Shown in pieces: positions 35,611 through 48,924 of a DNA stretch of 64,000 bases. Source of the stretch: Spiroplasma floricola 23-6 (GTDB lineage Bacteria; Bacillota_I; Bacilli_A; Mycoplasmatales; Mycoplasmataceae); NCBI RefSeq assembly GCF_002813555.1, contig NZ_CP025057.1:1042001-1106000 (forward strand), given 5' to 3'. The translations under genes were made by a program, and so were the position numbers. The number at the start of each line of letters is the position of its first letter. Position 1 is the stretch's first letter. The notes beneath the pieces are model-generated. The model had not been told where the DNA came from, ran no database searches, and saw only the letters and a program-made list of their open reading frames with translations.

Positions 35611-37365
35611 TTATCTAATTCGATTTTCTTTTAGTTTCATTAATATTTGTAAAGAATAACCAATCAATTGATCTAATTCTCTTTCTTTGAATAATTTTTC
35701 ACAATTATAAATAACTTGCTCAATTCCTTCAACTTTACCAACATATCTTTCTAAATACACAATTATCTCTTGTGAAATGTAATCTAAAAAGATTGTGTCA
35801 TTTAAATCTCTTGCAAGTATAAGTGTATCTTGATTGCATATTTCAATTTGATTTGAAATTCTTTCTTTTTCTTCTTGAGTTGTTATTTTTTGTAAATTTT
35901 CACGTGAATATTTTAATAATCTCAAGTGTAATTCTTGAATTGAATCAATAAATCTTTCTAACTCATAAATTGATTTAAATTGATTAATTTTAACATCAAG
36001 TTGATTTAAAATTGATTGAATAAAAATAACTTGATTAACTAATGAATCAATATTTGTGCTTTTGCTTTCAACTATTTTTGCTGATTTTTCTAATGCTGAC
36101 ATGTCTTTTAATGATTGTTCCATTAATTTTAACATTTCAGTTTTAATTTCAAATAAATTAATCTCTTCTCCGTTATTAGTTCCTAAATCAATTTGAGAAA
36201 ATAATAAATCTGCTTTAGCTTTTGTTTTTCTAAAAGCTGCTTTGGCAATTTCAAAGTCATTTCTTTCTTTTGAAAATTGCTTTGTAATATCTTCAATTCT
36301 TGTAAAATCTCTTTCAAGTAGTCTTGATGAATGCTCTATCATATCAAATTTATTTCTAATACTTGGAGTTTTAACTTCGAAAAATGATTTTAGATTATCT
36401 TCATTTTCAACTGCACTTTTAAATGAATTTATTTGGTTAAATACCTCTTTTAAAGTTCTATTAGCTTTTTTAAATTGCAGTTTTTGTAATTCATTGTTAA
36501 TTTTAATTCTTAAATTATCTATATAATTTTCAAGTTCTCCATATTTCATTGCATTTAAATGTAAGTTTTTTCTAACTGGTCCGAAAGTTATATGTTTATT
36601 TTTTAATTCAGTCATCATTTGAGGAATAACTGTTGTTATTGTAGATATAACATAAGGAATTGAATCTAAAAGTTCAATTAAAAAAATTAAAGCCTGATCT
36701 ATTTTTAATAGATAATCTCAACTTTCTTTGTATCTTCCTTCATCTAATTTGAAATAAAACTCTTCAAAAAGACTTTCTATTTGATCAATTGTATCTTTTA
36801 ATTTATCTTGATCAATTGCAATATCTTTAAATGTTGTCATAATAACTTCATCTTTTAGTATTCTGAATAACTCTTTTTGAAATGTTAAAGAATCTCTTTG
36901 AATAAATTCAATTTCTAAATTATTCATTGTTTCAATAAAAATTTCATGAACACTCTTATTAATAGTCATTGTCTTTTGATAAACTGCTTGAAATTTCTTT
37001 AAATTATTCAAACTTGGTCTAGTATTCTTTTTATCTTCAATTAAAGCTACAAAGTCTCTAAATACTTTTTGCATTTCTATTTCAAAAAGTATTTCATATT
37101 TAGTTCTTCAAATCATTAGTTCTTTTTCAAAACTTCCAGTTTCATCAAAAATCATTGATATTCTCATTAAACGATATTTTAATGGTGATTTTTTTAAATC
37201 ATCTATTAAATCAATTGTTTTTGCAGCAGTTTGAAGAATTCTTTTATAAATACTCATCAAAACTAGAATAATTATTGCTGCAAAAAGGCAAGCAAAAAAT
37301 ATACATATTGCGCTTATGTATATCGGATTTTTAAATATTTGATCAATATTTCATAGTGGCCCCAT
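35611..37365 (-). CDS. ezrA: EzrA-like septation ring regulator
   Basis: A 584-residue protein with a single N-terminal transmembrane helix (ISAICIFFACLFAAIIILVL) and a long Glu/Lys/Leu-rich helical body, the architecture of EzrA, which is anchored with the body in the cytosol and modulates FtsZ assembly. In B. subtilis thiI-region synteny also places ezrA near thiI. TGA-encoded Trp divide it under the standard code. Identification rests on topology, length and neighbourhood rather than a sharp motif. Confidence 0.78.
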
Positions 37366-37470
37366 TTTTTACTTCCTTAAAATCAAAATCATTATATCAT
37401 ATACAAAATTATTGAGTATTTTTTTCAAATAACTTATTTTTTAAACCCAATTTGATATATAATTATTTTT

Positions 37471-37630
37471 GGTTAATCTGCAATTAAACACTGTAAAACA
37501 ATTAGTCTATAACTTATTTAAAAGTAACCCCTGCAGATGAAGGGCGAAATATATACTTCCTTTACTGGAGTTTAACCTTAGTTATGATTTTCCAAATAAT
37601 ATATATAATAGAAAAAAGAGGATATAGAAA
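37471..37630 (+). promoter_or_regulatory. Structured rpsD leader (putative S4-binding)
   Basis: Long untranslated leader. GGTTAA at 37471-37476 can pair with TTAACC at 37572-37577, and inside it ATCTGCA at 37476-37482 pairs with TGCAGAT at 37532-37538, with the GC-rich run CCCC...GGG between. A TATAAT box lies at 37458-37463 just upstream. S4 is known to repress its own mRNA through such leaders in Firmicutes; the identity here is inferred from position and pairing. Confidence 0.55.
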
Positions 37631-38248
37631 ATGTCAAGATATACAGGATCTACATTTAAAAAAGCTAGAAGATATGGATTTTCTATCTTAGAAACTGGTA
37701 AAGAGTTCTCAAAAGGTAAAAAAAGAACTACTGCTCCAGGTCAACATGGTGCAAGAAGAACAAAACTATCAGGTTATGGTCAACAAATGCAAGAAAAACA
37801 AAAAGTTAAATTTATGTATGGTTTAACAGAAAGACAATTTAGAAATACTTATGCAAGAGCTAAAAAAATTAAAGGAATTACAGGAACAATTTTCTTACAA
37901 CAATTAGAATCAAGATTAGATAATGTAATTTACAGAATGGGATTATCTTTAACAAGACAAGGTGCAAGACAATTAGTTTCACACGGTCATATTTTAGTTA
38001 ATGGTAAAAAATTAGATATTCCTTCATATGCAGTTAAAATAGGAGACATAATATCAGTTAAAGATAAAATGCAAAAAAATGATAAAATTGTTGAGTCATT
38101 AGCATCAAATGCAGGAACAGTTGAATTTGTAAAATTTGACAAAGCAAAAATGACTGGTTCATTATTAAGATTACCAGAAAGAAAAGAATTAAATCAAGAA
38201 ATCAATGAAGCATTAATTGTTGAATGATACAATCGTTTAATTAAATAA
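37631..38248 (+). CDS. rpsD: 30S ribosomal protein S4
   Basis: A 205-residue primary 16S rRNA-binding protein. [20 protein letters not shown] and the S4 RNA-binding domain ([32 protein letters not shown]) are typical. A TGA-encoded Trp near the C terminus (VEWYNRLIK) adds seven residues beyond the standard-code end. No Cys zinc finger is present, as in the C-minus S4 type. Ends in a strong terminator. Confidence 0.97.
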
Positions 38249-38250
38249 TA

Positions 38251-38280
38251 AAAAAGCAATAAATATTATTGCTTTTTTTT
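38251..38280 (+). terminator. rpsD terminator
   Basis: Stem AAAAAGCAATAA/TTATTGCTTTTT and T8. Confidence 0.88.
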
Positions 38281-38294
38281 AGCTAAAAATTCAT

Positions 38295-38329
38295 AAAAAA
38301 AGTAATTAGTTTTATTCTCTAATTACTTT
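38295..38329 (-). terminator. Terminator overlapping the end of the tsaC-like gene
   Basis: Minus-strand stem AAAGTAATTAG/CTAATTACTTT followed by T; the gene's stop codon lies in the loop. Confidence 0.75.
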
Positions 38330-38821
38330 ATTGTTAACTAAATCTATGATTTTAGATGGTTTTCCTTTAAGTTCTCCATCTCAAAAAACTTCGCTTATAT
38401 TTATATTAAATAGATCTAACTCTTCTTTTTTGCTTAAATATGGATTATTTGAATAATTAACACTTGTTGAAAATATCAATCCTGTTTTATTAATTATCTT
38501 TACCAAGTCTTTTCTTTTAACTTTTCTTAAAGCTATACTCTCATTTTTATAAGTATTCACTATTTGAGTAATTGGAATCTTTGATTTAACATTCTTTTTA
38601 AATTTTTTATTAATATTAATAATTTTTTTCAATTGCTTTAATTTAGAAAACAGTACAATTAATTGCTTTGATTCTTGAGATCTTTTGATTTTATTAATTC
38701 TTACTCTATTTTCTTCATTGTACAAAGCACTAAGTCCATATATACTATCTGTTGGCAATATGACAATTTTATTTTCTTGTAATATATTTATTGCTTTTAA
38801 AATATCATTTTTTGCAAGCAT
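38312..38821 (-). CDS. TsaC/Sua5/YrdC-family threonylcarbamoyl-AMP synthase
   Basis: A 169-residue protein for the first step of tRNA t6A37 synthesis. ILPTDSIYGLSALYN, KIKRSQESKQLIVLFS, and SVNYSNNP correspond to the family's TDT.YGL, K.R....PL..L and ...S.N.SG.P blocks. It has the short TsaC length without the Sua5 C-terminal domain. The C terminus extends beyond a TGA-encoded Trp (VFWDGELKGKPSK), which supplies the family's final G..S.I.D segment. Its start overlaps the stop of the upstream SDR gene by one base. Confidence 0.9.
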
Positions 38822-39624
38822 TATTTTGTTTTCCTTTGATAGTTATAGACTGAATTTAAAACAACGTATTCGGGCATTATTTTTGTTAATTTTTTAGCCA
38901 ATTTATTAAAAGTTCCAAATATAATGTAGTTCTTCTTTTTTGCTTTTAAAGCTTTTTTTAAACTATTTTTTGCATAAACAGAAGAACTAATAGTTTTTGA
39001 GTTATTTCTTATTTTTGCTCTCTGCTCATTACTACTTCTATTCCAAAAATCAGTTTTCAATGCTCCTGGACAAATAGTTATAACCCTTGCTTTAGATTTA
39101 AGTTTCTTTAATTCCGTATTTATTGCAATACCAAAACTTAAAACATATGCTTTTGAAGCATAATAACTTGAAAATACAGGACCTGGTGTAAAAGAACCCA
39201 TTGAAGCAATATTTATAACTCTTCCTTTATTTTTTTGTATAAAATATTGAGTAAATTTCTTAGTAAGAATATGTAATGATTTAATATTTAAATCAATCAT
39301 GTTCATTTCTTTTTCCAGATCTGTTTCATGAAAATAACCTCAAACTCCATAACCTGCATTATTTATAACTATTTCAATGTCTAAATTCTTTGATTTTTCA
39401 AATAGTTTATATGAGTTATTTAAATCGCTTAAATCTAAGTTTCAAGTTTCTATTTTTAAATTACTATATTTTTTTTGAAGTTCTTGTAAACTATCTGTAT
39501 TTCTTGCAACAGCAATAATGTTATACTCTAACTTTAATAACTCTTCACAATAAGCATAACCTAATCCTTTGCTAGCACCAGTTACTATAGCATAAGCTTC
39601 TTTATTTAGATTTTTTTTCATCAT
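38821..39624 (-). CDS. Short-chain dehydrogenase/reductase
   Basis: A 267-residue classical SDR oxidoreductase. Cofactor motif VTGASKGLGYAYC, NNAGYG, and the catalytic YxxxK in YYASK preceded by Ser residues; the length fits the short-chain family with a C-terminal basic tail. Substrate is unknown. It begins inside pgsA (23-base overlap) with two successive ATG codons and only a weak AGAG ribosome binding site, so expression is probably coupled. Confidence 0.9.
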
Positions 39625-40267
39625 TTTTCTCTGTAGAACTATCAAATAAAACTTTTTTATTTGCATTTATATAAATTACAGCAGATAAAATTGAAAGAAC
39701 TACTGTTACATACATTGGAATTAAAATAACTTGATTAATTCATCCAAATTGATTGAAATTATCTCAACATTGAGCTCCTAAGAAAAATAAAATACTCAAT
39801 CCAACCATTTCCGCAGTTGCTCTAATTTTTCCCATTTTATTTGCAGCCATTACAACAGCTGAATTTGCTAAAATTTGTCTTACAACATCTATTATAAAAT
39901 CTCTACATATTAAAATAATACACAATCATATTGGTAAAATACCAAAACAAGCAAATATAATTAATACTGAATTAGTTAGTAATTTATCTGCAATTGCATC
40001 AAAAAACTTACCAAAATTAGTAACCATATTGTACTTTCTTGCAACATAGCCATCTAACATATCTGTTAAACTTGCTACTATAAACAATATTCCTGCTATT
40101 AGATAAGTTAAAGGTAAATGATAGTTTCCTATTGAGAATACATTTAGATTCCCTAGTTGTGTTATAGCTTCATAATTAACTCAGCTAGCTGGAGTTAATA
40201 ATAACAATATTACTATTACAGGTATTAATAATACCCTTACAAATGTAATTTTATTTGCCAAATTCAT
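39602..40267 (-). CDS. pgsA: CDP-diacylglycerol-glycerol-3-phosphate 3-phosphatidyltransferase
   Basis: A 221-residue integral membrane enzyme of phosphatidylglycerol synthesis. The CDP-alcohol phosphotransferase signature is complete: DMLDGYVARKY, then NFGKFFDAIADK (D-x2-D-G-x2-A-R-x8-G-x3-D-x3-D). MNLANKITFVRVLLIP is the typical N terminus. Three TGA-encoded Trp codons hide it under the standard code. GAGGG lies upstream. Confidence 0.94.
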
Positions 40268-40725
40268 AAACTTGCCCTCTTTTCACATATTCTTATTATA
40301 ATACAACACCATTAACTAAACTAATTAATATTAATTAAAAGGTTATAAAATAATTTCCTTATATTGAAAGTTCTTTATAACAAGAAAATATTAGTTTAAG
40401 TTATTTATTGCTAAATCCTTACTTTTCAATAAAAAATTAATAATTTTAGAAGAGTTTTAACTATTAAATATTTTTGATCATTATGTTTAAAATGAAAATT
40501 AGTTAACTCTAAACTATTTAAATTTTTTATAATAATAACTAGTTTATTTACTTCCTTTTTTAAAAAAAGTAACATTTATTTTTTTATGGAAACAGAGCAA
40601 GCAAAAAATATTGAAGAAAGAGAAGAAAAAATAATTTAGAAAAGTATCTATTGTCCCTTTACATTCTTTTTAATAGAAACACTTTTATAATAGTTTTTTT
40701 ATTCTTTAAAGTATTTCATTATATA
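40268..40725. other. Gene-free region upstream of pgsA
   Basis: About 460 bases of A/T-rich DNA with no credible gene. It includes an inverted repeat GTTATAAA...TTTATAAC near 40342-40383 and a 17-codon plus-strand ORF starting at 40587 that has no ribosome binding site. Presumably it contains the pgsA promoter. Confidence 0.5.
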
Positions 40726-40764
40726 AATAATAAAAATCACGAATACTCGTGATTTTTATTATGC
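40726..40764. terminator. Strong bidirectional terminator
   Basis: Near-perfect 16-bp inverted repeat with core ATCACGA/TCGTGAT and loop ATAC; A- and T-rich flanks allow function on both strands. The stop codon of the gene ending at 40759 is inside the hairpin. Confidence 0.85.
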
Positions 40765-41490
40765 TCTGACTTTATTTTCTTTATAAGATTTTTGATTAAT
40801 TACATTTGAAAATATCTCTATATTAACAATTAATCCCATAAATTCAGCATTTGCTGATGATAATTTTACAATATCATGAATTCACCCATATTCATCAACT
40901 AATGCATCATAATTAATAAAATAATCTAATCTTTTAATTTCATCTTGTTTTAATAAAACTTCTTTTGCTCAACAAAGAATATCACTAACATTTTCGCTTT
41001 TTGAAATTTTATTTAAGCTATTTAAAAAGTCTGAAATTTTCTCATTATTTATAAATCTAAATGATAGGTTTTCATATTTATTTATAACTCTTTGAGAATT
41101 TGATGCTAATTTTCTAACCACAAATTTTTCATTTAAATCTATTAAATTTTTTTCATGTTCAGTGTATTTTAGGAAATTCAAATCATGAAAAGCCTCTTTT
41201 ATTTTTCTAAATCCTTCAGTTGCTGAAGATAAAAGAATTTCTGTACTTGCATAAAAAATATGATTAGCTTTTTTGGTTGTTAATAAATCTTGATTTTCTT
41301 GTCTTAATTGATTCAATTGATCAATTATTAAATCTATACCTTCAAAATTATCTGTACTAATTTTTTCAAATAGATTATCTACAGAGATTCTTATATCTTT
41401 CCCATTTAATTTTAGGTTTTTAAAACAATCCTCATTAAAATAGTTTAATAATTCTTCTACAGTATTTTTTAAAATTAAGTCAAAATTCAT
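40759..41490 (-). CDS. Hypothetical cytosolic helical protein
   Basis: A 243-residue protein rich in Leu, Asn, Lys and Glu, predicted helical with no signal or membrane segment. Trp codons CWAKE and GWIHD are TGA. No recognised domain. It follows tyrS by 13 bases and is probably the end of the ytxG-ytxH-tyrS transcript. Confidence 0.75.
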
Positions 41491-41503
41491 TTTTTAATTG
41501 CTC

Positions 41504-43251
<1,748 letters not shown>

Positions 43252-43265
43252 CTTAAACCTCCCAA

Positions 43266-43616
43266 TTAATCTTCTGAATTCGCAAATTCTCTTAGTTTAT
43301 CAACTAGTTTATAAACAACATCTTTATTTTTAGTTGCAACTTTAACTCATGATTTAACATTTCTTTTCGCAAAAGCATCAAATATATCGATATAATTTGT
43401 CACTCTTGCTACAGTATCAACTGTAGCATTTAGCATTTCTGATTTATAAGTTAAGTCTTCAAAAAAATAATCGACTTTCTTAGCTGCAATACCTACTTTT
43501 CTTAATGTAATTATTGTATATAAAGATAATATAATTGCTAAAACTAACAAAATAATTATCATAACTGTTTGAGTGGTTTCAACGCCTGTTGAGGCATAAA
43601 TAAGTCCTAAGTTCAT
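43266..43616 (-). CDS. DUF948 (YtxG-like) membrane protein
   Basis: A 116-residue protein with an N-terminal transmembrane helix (MIIILLVLAIILSLYTIITL) followed by a helical segment VGIAAKKVDYFFEDLTYKSE, the DUF948 layout. A TGA-encoded Trp (SWVKVAT) precedes the true C terminus. AGGAGA lies upstream of ATG 43616, which is preferred over upstream in-frame ATG codons. Operon with ytxH-like and tyrS. Confidence 0.82.
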
Positions 43617-43778
43617 ACATATTCTCCTAATATTAATAAAATTATACAATAGTAATAATGTATTTTCATACAAAATTAACTAATAAATAATATTTAAAAA
43701 TGTCTTAATACTCTTCCTTATCCCATTTTATTTTTGCTTTATCAGATTAACTTTTTAGGTTTTTAACTATTTTAATAA

Positions 43779-43818
43779 TAAAAAACATATTTTATTAAGT
43801 ATAAAATATGTTTTTTAA
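43779..43818. terminator. Bidirectional terminator
   Basis: Stem AAAACATATTTTA/TAAAATATGTTTT with loop TTAAG and T6; it ends the minus-strand gene whose stop is at 43842. Confidence 0.8.
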
Positions 43819-43841
43819 ATTATATAGAAATAAATTTATTT

Positions 43842-44537
43842 TTATTTATCTTTATCAATACCAAGTCTTTCTCTTCAATTTTCACTTGGTCTTTTATCAT
43901 CTTGTTGTTTTTCCTTTTTAATTTGACTAGCTCATGTTTCTTTATTAGAGTTTCTTAATTCAACAAGTCTTCTTGCTCTCTCAGTTTCAGCATTATAAGC
44001 TTTATTATATATATATTTTCTTCTTTCTCCTAAAGATATGTTATTCTCTCTTAAAACTAATGTATTTATACCTTCTTGTACTTTATCAAATGCTTTTATA
44101 TATTGCTCTTGAAGATCAACACTTTTTTCTAATTGTTCCATATCTTCTTTATCTATTAAACTGCGTATTCTTCTATTGGTTTTTGTTATTAATCTAGAGA
44201 TTTTGACTTCTTCTTTTAAAAGTTTTTTTTCTATATTTTTTTGCTCTTTTTCAATATCTTTATATTCATTTGTAATATCTGAAATAGTTTTTTCAAGTTC
44301 CTTTTGCTGTTGATCTGTAAAAGGAAGATTTTTTTTCTTTCTTGGTTTAATTAAAGAAACTTCTTCATTACTAGAGTTAATAGTTTTTCTTTTTGGAACA
44401 TAAAAATTATTAGAAGCTACTTGTGAATTTATTAAATCATTGCTTAATTTAATTTCTTCAAGCCTTTTCTTAGCTTTTTCACTTTCCAACTTTGATTCTT
44501 TTGTTAGATCTATGTTATTACTATTTTTTTGATCCAT
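43842..44537 (-). CDS. Charged coiled-coil protein
   Basis: A 231-residue highly charged protein with predicted coiled coil (QQKELEKTISDITNEYKDIE onwards). TGA-encoded Trp codons in ETWASQ and ENWRER lie beyond the standard-code stop. No signal or membrane segment. It follows another charged protein by 12 bases; the two look like partners of a cytoskeletal or scaffold type, which is inference. Confidence 0.75.
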
Positions 44538-44549
44538 TTGAATGTCACC

Positions 44550-45500
44550 TTATTTCTTTTTATTTTGAAGTCTTCTAGGCTTAATAAGCTCTGGTTTTCT
44601 ATTTGGTTTAGTATTTTCTTTTAAAAGTTTATCAAATTCTTTTAATTTCTCTTCAAAGAATTCTTCTTTCATCGATTCATTATAAAATATTTTAGAGTCA
44701 ATTTCTTGAATTGTTTTTTCAACTTCATCTTCAATATTTTGAAACTTAATTTCTTTTAATTTTAATAGCTTTTGTTTTACCTCATCTTTAATAGAATTAT
44801 TTTGCATTTGACTTTTTGAAACTGCTAAGAATATATTTCTCTTTGGTTCAACTTCTTTTTCCTTTGATACTTTGGAATTTGATTTTACTTTATTTTGTTT
44901 ATTAAGCTCTTCTCTTTCATTTTGAACTCTTTGAGATAATCTTCTAACTCTTTCCAGTTCTGATTCAACTGGTTTCATTGAATTTTGTTCTAGAAATTCT
45001 TTTGCTCTTTGTGAATAACTTATTGTATTGTTTTTTATTTTTTCTACATCAGTGTAAAGATCTGCATCTACTCCCCCTGATTTTCTCAATTCTTCAATTT
45101 TTTGTAATTTAGCAATTACTGGATCAGTTTCTAAAATATGATTTTGTATACTTTGTGTATTTTTTCTAGCATTATCAATTATAGAACCAAGAACTCCTTC
45201 AGTTTTTTTTGGTTGATTATCAGCTTGTCCAATATTTTTTTTAATATTTTTTAGCTTTTCCTTAATTAAAACGTTTTCTGAATCTGAATTATCTTCTGCT
45301 TCCAAGTGTTTTTTATTTAATTGTCTTGTAATATCTTCTATAGATATTTTTTTTGCATTAGGATCATCAGTAAATATTGGATCCATATTTAACATTGGGT
45401 CATTATTATAAGTTCAATGATTAGGGTTTCTATCTTCATATTTTTCTTCAGAATTTTTAACTTTCTGAGTTTTCTTTCTTTTTCTTAAAAAGAATTTCAT
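44550..45500 (-). CDS. Charged coiled-coil protein
   Basis: A 316-residue protein starting MKFFLRKRKKTQKVKNSEEK at 45500 with AGGGGTG upstream; a TGA-encoded Trp (NHWTYNND) hides the first 35 residues. It is rich in Lys, Glu, Asn and Gln with heptad-like stretches, and ends in a basic KPRRLQNKKK tail. No domain recognised. Operon with the preceding charged protein. Confidence 0.75.
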
Positions 45501-45533
45501 AAGTAACACCCCTTTTCATTTAAGCGAAAGCAA

Positions 45534-46577
45534 CTAACTATATTTTATACTTTTTATTTTATTTGAAAAACTATTTTCTCTTCCAAATTTTGCTTGTTTT
45601 TTACCATTAATTAGAACTATATCACCTGTAAAACCTATTTTATTTTTTGTAATTGCATCTCCAACTCCATATATATCAACTGGTGTATTTTGTGATTCAA
45701 ACATTTTAATTTTTTCTTCATTAAATCCTGAAGAAACTATTATTTTTACTTTATTGTGTCCATTTAAATCAAGTTTTTCTCTTAACATTTTAACTAGTGT
45801 TGGATTAACTCCATGTAATTCTTGACTATTTTCTTGCATATCTTGAAGTGATTTATCTACTAATGAAGGAGAAGTATCTAATCTTACTGCATAAATCTCA
45901 TCTTTAAAGGCATTACATACCTTTATAGAGTCACTTATACAATCATTGTTATAATCAACTAATATAATTAAATTATTTTTTGGGAAAACTTCTTTATATG
46001 CTTTTGTTGCTTCTATTAAATCTCCATCAAATGAAGCAATTAATGCATGAGGCATTGTTCCATTTAAATTTGGCTCTTCTGCTAAAAATTCAAATGAAGC
46101 AGCAGTTACTAAGTTTTTAATTCCTCCAATTGCTGATGCATAACCATCTATTTGTTGATTTGTATAATAGTCCATTCTGTCATTCATATTTAGCACAGTT
46201 TTGCCATTTGCAGCTGATGCTATTTTTTTAGCATTTGTTGCAATTGTTGAAGCTCTTGATAATATACCATCAAAAAGTCCCTCAAAATGAGCAAAATCAC
46301 TGTACTTTCCTGTTATTTTTAGTACTGGTTCTAAACTATTGACAATTTCACCCTCATCAACTGCTTCAACAAATAAATCTTTTATTTTTGATAATCTAAG
46401 AATTTCTTTAATTATTTCAATACCACAAATTACTGTTTGATCATTTCTTTGAAATCATTGCATTGTAACTAATTGATCTGGTTTAAATTTATTTAATATT
46501 TCTTTAGTTTTTTTAAAATAATCTGCAGAATAATAATCTTCAAAAATTCTCAGATCTATATTAAATCTATTTTTCAT
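45534..46577 (-). CDS. pncB: Nicotinate phosphoribosyltransferase
   Basis: A 347-residue NAD salvage enzyme joining nicotinate to PRPP. DYYSADYFKKT, MQWFQRND with TGA-encoded Trp, GTMPHALIASFDGD, VRLDTSPSL and SSGFNEEKI, GVGDAI are family motifs of the short mycoplasma/archaeal type. Its ATG overlaps the last 11 bases of the upstream gene. Confidence 0.93.
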
Positions 46578-47151
46578 TTAGAACCTCTCATATTGATCTT
46601 CCAATATATGAATCATCAACATCTCATTCCATAATTCCAGTTTTATTATATTTTTCATCTCTAATTTCAAGTTCTTTTGCAGAACACAACATCCCAAAAG
46701 AATCAAAACCTTTTAATTTACCTTGATTAATTTGAGTTCCATCAGGCATTCATGAACCAAGTGTTGCTAATGTTGTAAATAAGTTTTTTCTAGCATTTGC
46801 AGCTCCACAAACTATTTGAATAGTTTCTTTTCCAGTATCTACTTTGCAAATAGATAAATGAGTGTCTGGTATTTTTTCACATTCTACAATTTTTGCAATT
46901 ATAAATTGATTTTCAAATTTAAAATCACCTAAGTATTTTTTAATAAACGGTTCAGCTTTTTTTTGAACTCTTTTATCTTCTAAATTAAAATTATCATCTG
47001 ATTCAAAATTAAAAATATTTAAACCTATAACTTCATTTTCATGAAATAGAATCTCATAATCTTGTTCTTTTTTTGTACTTATCACTTTTTTATTTTTAAA
47101 TAAAACCACTATAGTATTGAAGTTTTTAACATATTTTAAAAATATTTTCAT
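46567..47151 (-). CDS. YtpR-like tRNA-binding domain protein
   Basis: A 194-residue protein: an N-terminal part of about 85 residues, then a tRNA-binding (EMAP/OB) domain as in PheT: FIIAKIVECEKIPDTHLSIC, QIVCGAANARKN, TLGSWMPDGTQI, GFDSFGMLCSAKEL. YtpR paralogs of the PheT N terminus are common in Firmicutes; the biological role is unclear. The start at 47151 is preferred because AAGGTAA lies upstream. Three Trp are TGA. Confidence 0.88.
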
Positions 47152-47230
47152 TTGAATTACCTTCATTTCTATTGGAATAACTTCAAAACAATTATATAAT
47201 ATAATAAATCTTTTATATAGAGGAGGAATT

Positions 47231-48082
47231 ATGAAAATTGCAATATTAATTGACTCTTCTTGCGGAATTAAAGATACAAAAAAGTATAAAAATTTGTACC
47301 TTATTCCATTGATGATTACTAAAGAAGATGGCCAACAAATAGCTGATGATGAAAATTTGAGTTCTGATGAATTTTACCAATTAAATGATTCACAATTACT
47401 TAAAACATCACAGTCTATTCCTGGTAATGTTATGAGAAAATGAGATGACTTATTAAAGCAATACGATGAAGTTGTTTGTCTATTGCTTTCAAAAGGTCTT
47501 TCAGGACAATACAATACTTTTAAAATGTTTTCACAAGAAGGTGAATATAAAGATAAGATACACGTAGTTGATACTAATGGAGTGAGTATAGCTCTTAAAC
47601 GCCAATTAGAATTAGTTATGAAATTAATTGAAGAAGGAAAAACGGGACAAGAAATAAAAGATATAGTTGAACAATATTACAATCAAATTGTGGGCTACAT
47701 AATCCCAAAATCACTTGATCAATTAGTGCGTGGAGGAAGAATTAGTAAGGCTGCTGCTAGACTTGCAAAAATATTAAAAATAACTCCAATACTTAAATAT
47801 AATGGAGAAATTGACAAGCAAGGAAAAACCAGAACATTTAAAAAAGCTGTTGAAGAAGCACTTAAATTATTAAAATCAAAATATCCAAAAAATAAAATTA
47901 TTGATATATCGTATTCAAGAGCAGATGCTGAAACACTTGAAATTGTTAAAAAAGTTGTTGAAAAATTAGATTTAGAAATTGGTCTGTGAGATGAATTAGC
48001 AAATACAATTACTTGTCATACAGGTAGAGAAACATTTGCATTTATGCCATACCAAGTTTGAGGAGAAAAATTATGAAAATAG
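47231..48082 (+). CDS. DegV family fatty-acid-binding protein, copy 1
   Basis: A 283-residue DegV/FakB-like protein that binds a fatty acid for phosphorylation by FakA. AILIDSSCGI (DSS.), TSQSIPGNVM (TSQ.SP), LSKGLSGQYNT, LVRGGRISKAA and CHTGRETFA cover the ligand site. The gene starts after GAGGAGG and ends through two TGA-encoded Trp, overlapping copy 2 by 10 bases. It is a tandem duplicate, with a central block almost identical to copy 2. Confidence 0.93.
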
Positions 48083-48924
48083 CTGTAATTACAGATTCAT
48101 CAAGTGGTATAAAAAATATAAAGGATTATAGGGATTTATATTTGGTTCCATTGATGATTACTAAAGAAGATGGTCAGCAAATAGCTGACGATGAAAGTTT
48201 TGAAGCTGATGAATTTTATCAATTAAATGATTCTCAACTGTTAAAAACTTCTCAATCAGTTCCAGGAACAATGTTAAAAAAATGAGATGAATTATTAAAA
48301 AGTTATGATCATGTTATTTGTTTATTACTTTCAAAAGGTCTTTCAGGACAATACAATACTTTTAAAATGTTTTCACAAGAAGATGAGTATAAAGATAAAG
48401 TGCATGTAATTGATACAAATAGCGTAAGTATAGTTCTTAAACGTCAAATAGAGTTAATTATGAAGTTACTTGAAGAAAAGAAAACAGCTCAAGAAATAGT
48501 TGAAATAATTGAAAAAGATTACAATAAAGTTGTTGGATATATTATTCCAAAATCACTTGATCAATTAGTGCGTGGAGGAAGAATCAGCAAAGCTGCTGCA
48601 GGTCTTGCAAAAATATTAAAAATAACTCCAATACTTAAATATGATGGAGAAATTGACAAACAAGGAAAAACCAGAACATTTAAAAAAGCTGTTGAAGAAG
48701 CACTTAAATTATTAAAATCAAATTACCCGAAAAGTAACATAGTAGACATTTCTTATTCAAGAGTAGATGAAACAACTTTAAATCTTGTTAAAGAAATTGT
48801 GAAAGAATCAAATTATGAAATAGGCTTATTTGATGAAATGCCAAATACAATTACTTGTCACACAGGTAGAGAAACGTTTGCATTTATGCCTCATCAAATT
48901 TGAGAAGAAAAACTATGAAAATAG
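48073..48924 (+). CDS. DegV family fatty-acid-binding protein, copy 2
   Basis: A 283-residue paralog of the same length as copy 1, with AVITDSSSGI, TSQSVPGTML, LVRGGRISKAA and CHTGRETFA. Its ATG lies inside copy 1 and its ribosome binding site AGGAGA is contained in the last codons of copy 1, an arrangement repeated at its own 3' end, where a third copy has decayed. Ends in WEEKLWK with both Trp as TGA. Confidence 0.93.

Noticed and set aside
40587-40640. 17-codon plus-strand ORF between pgsA and the next gene
   Set aside because: Very short, no ribosome binding site, and no conserved feature.
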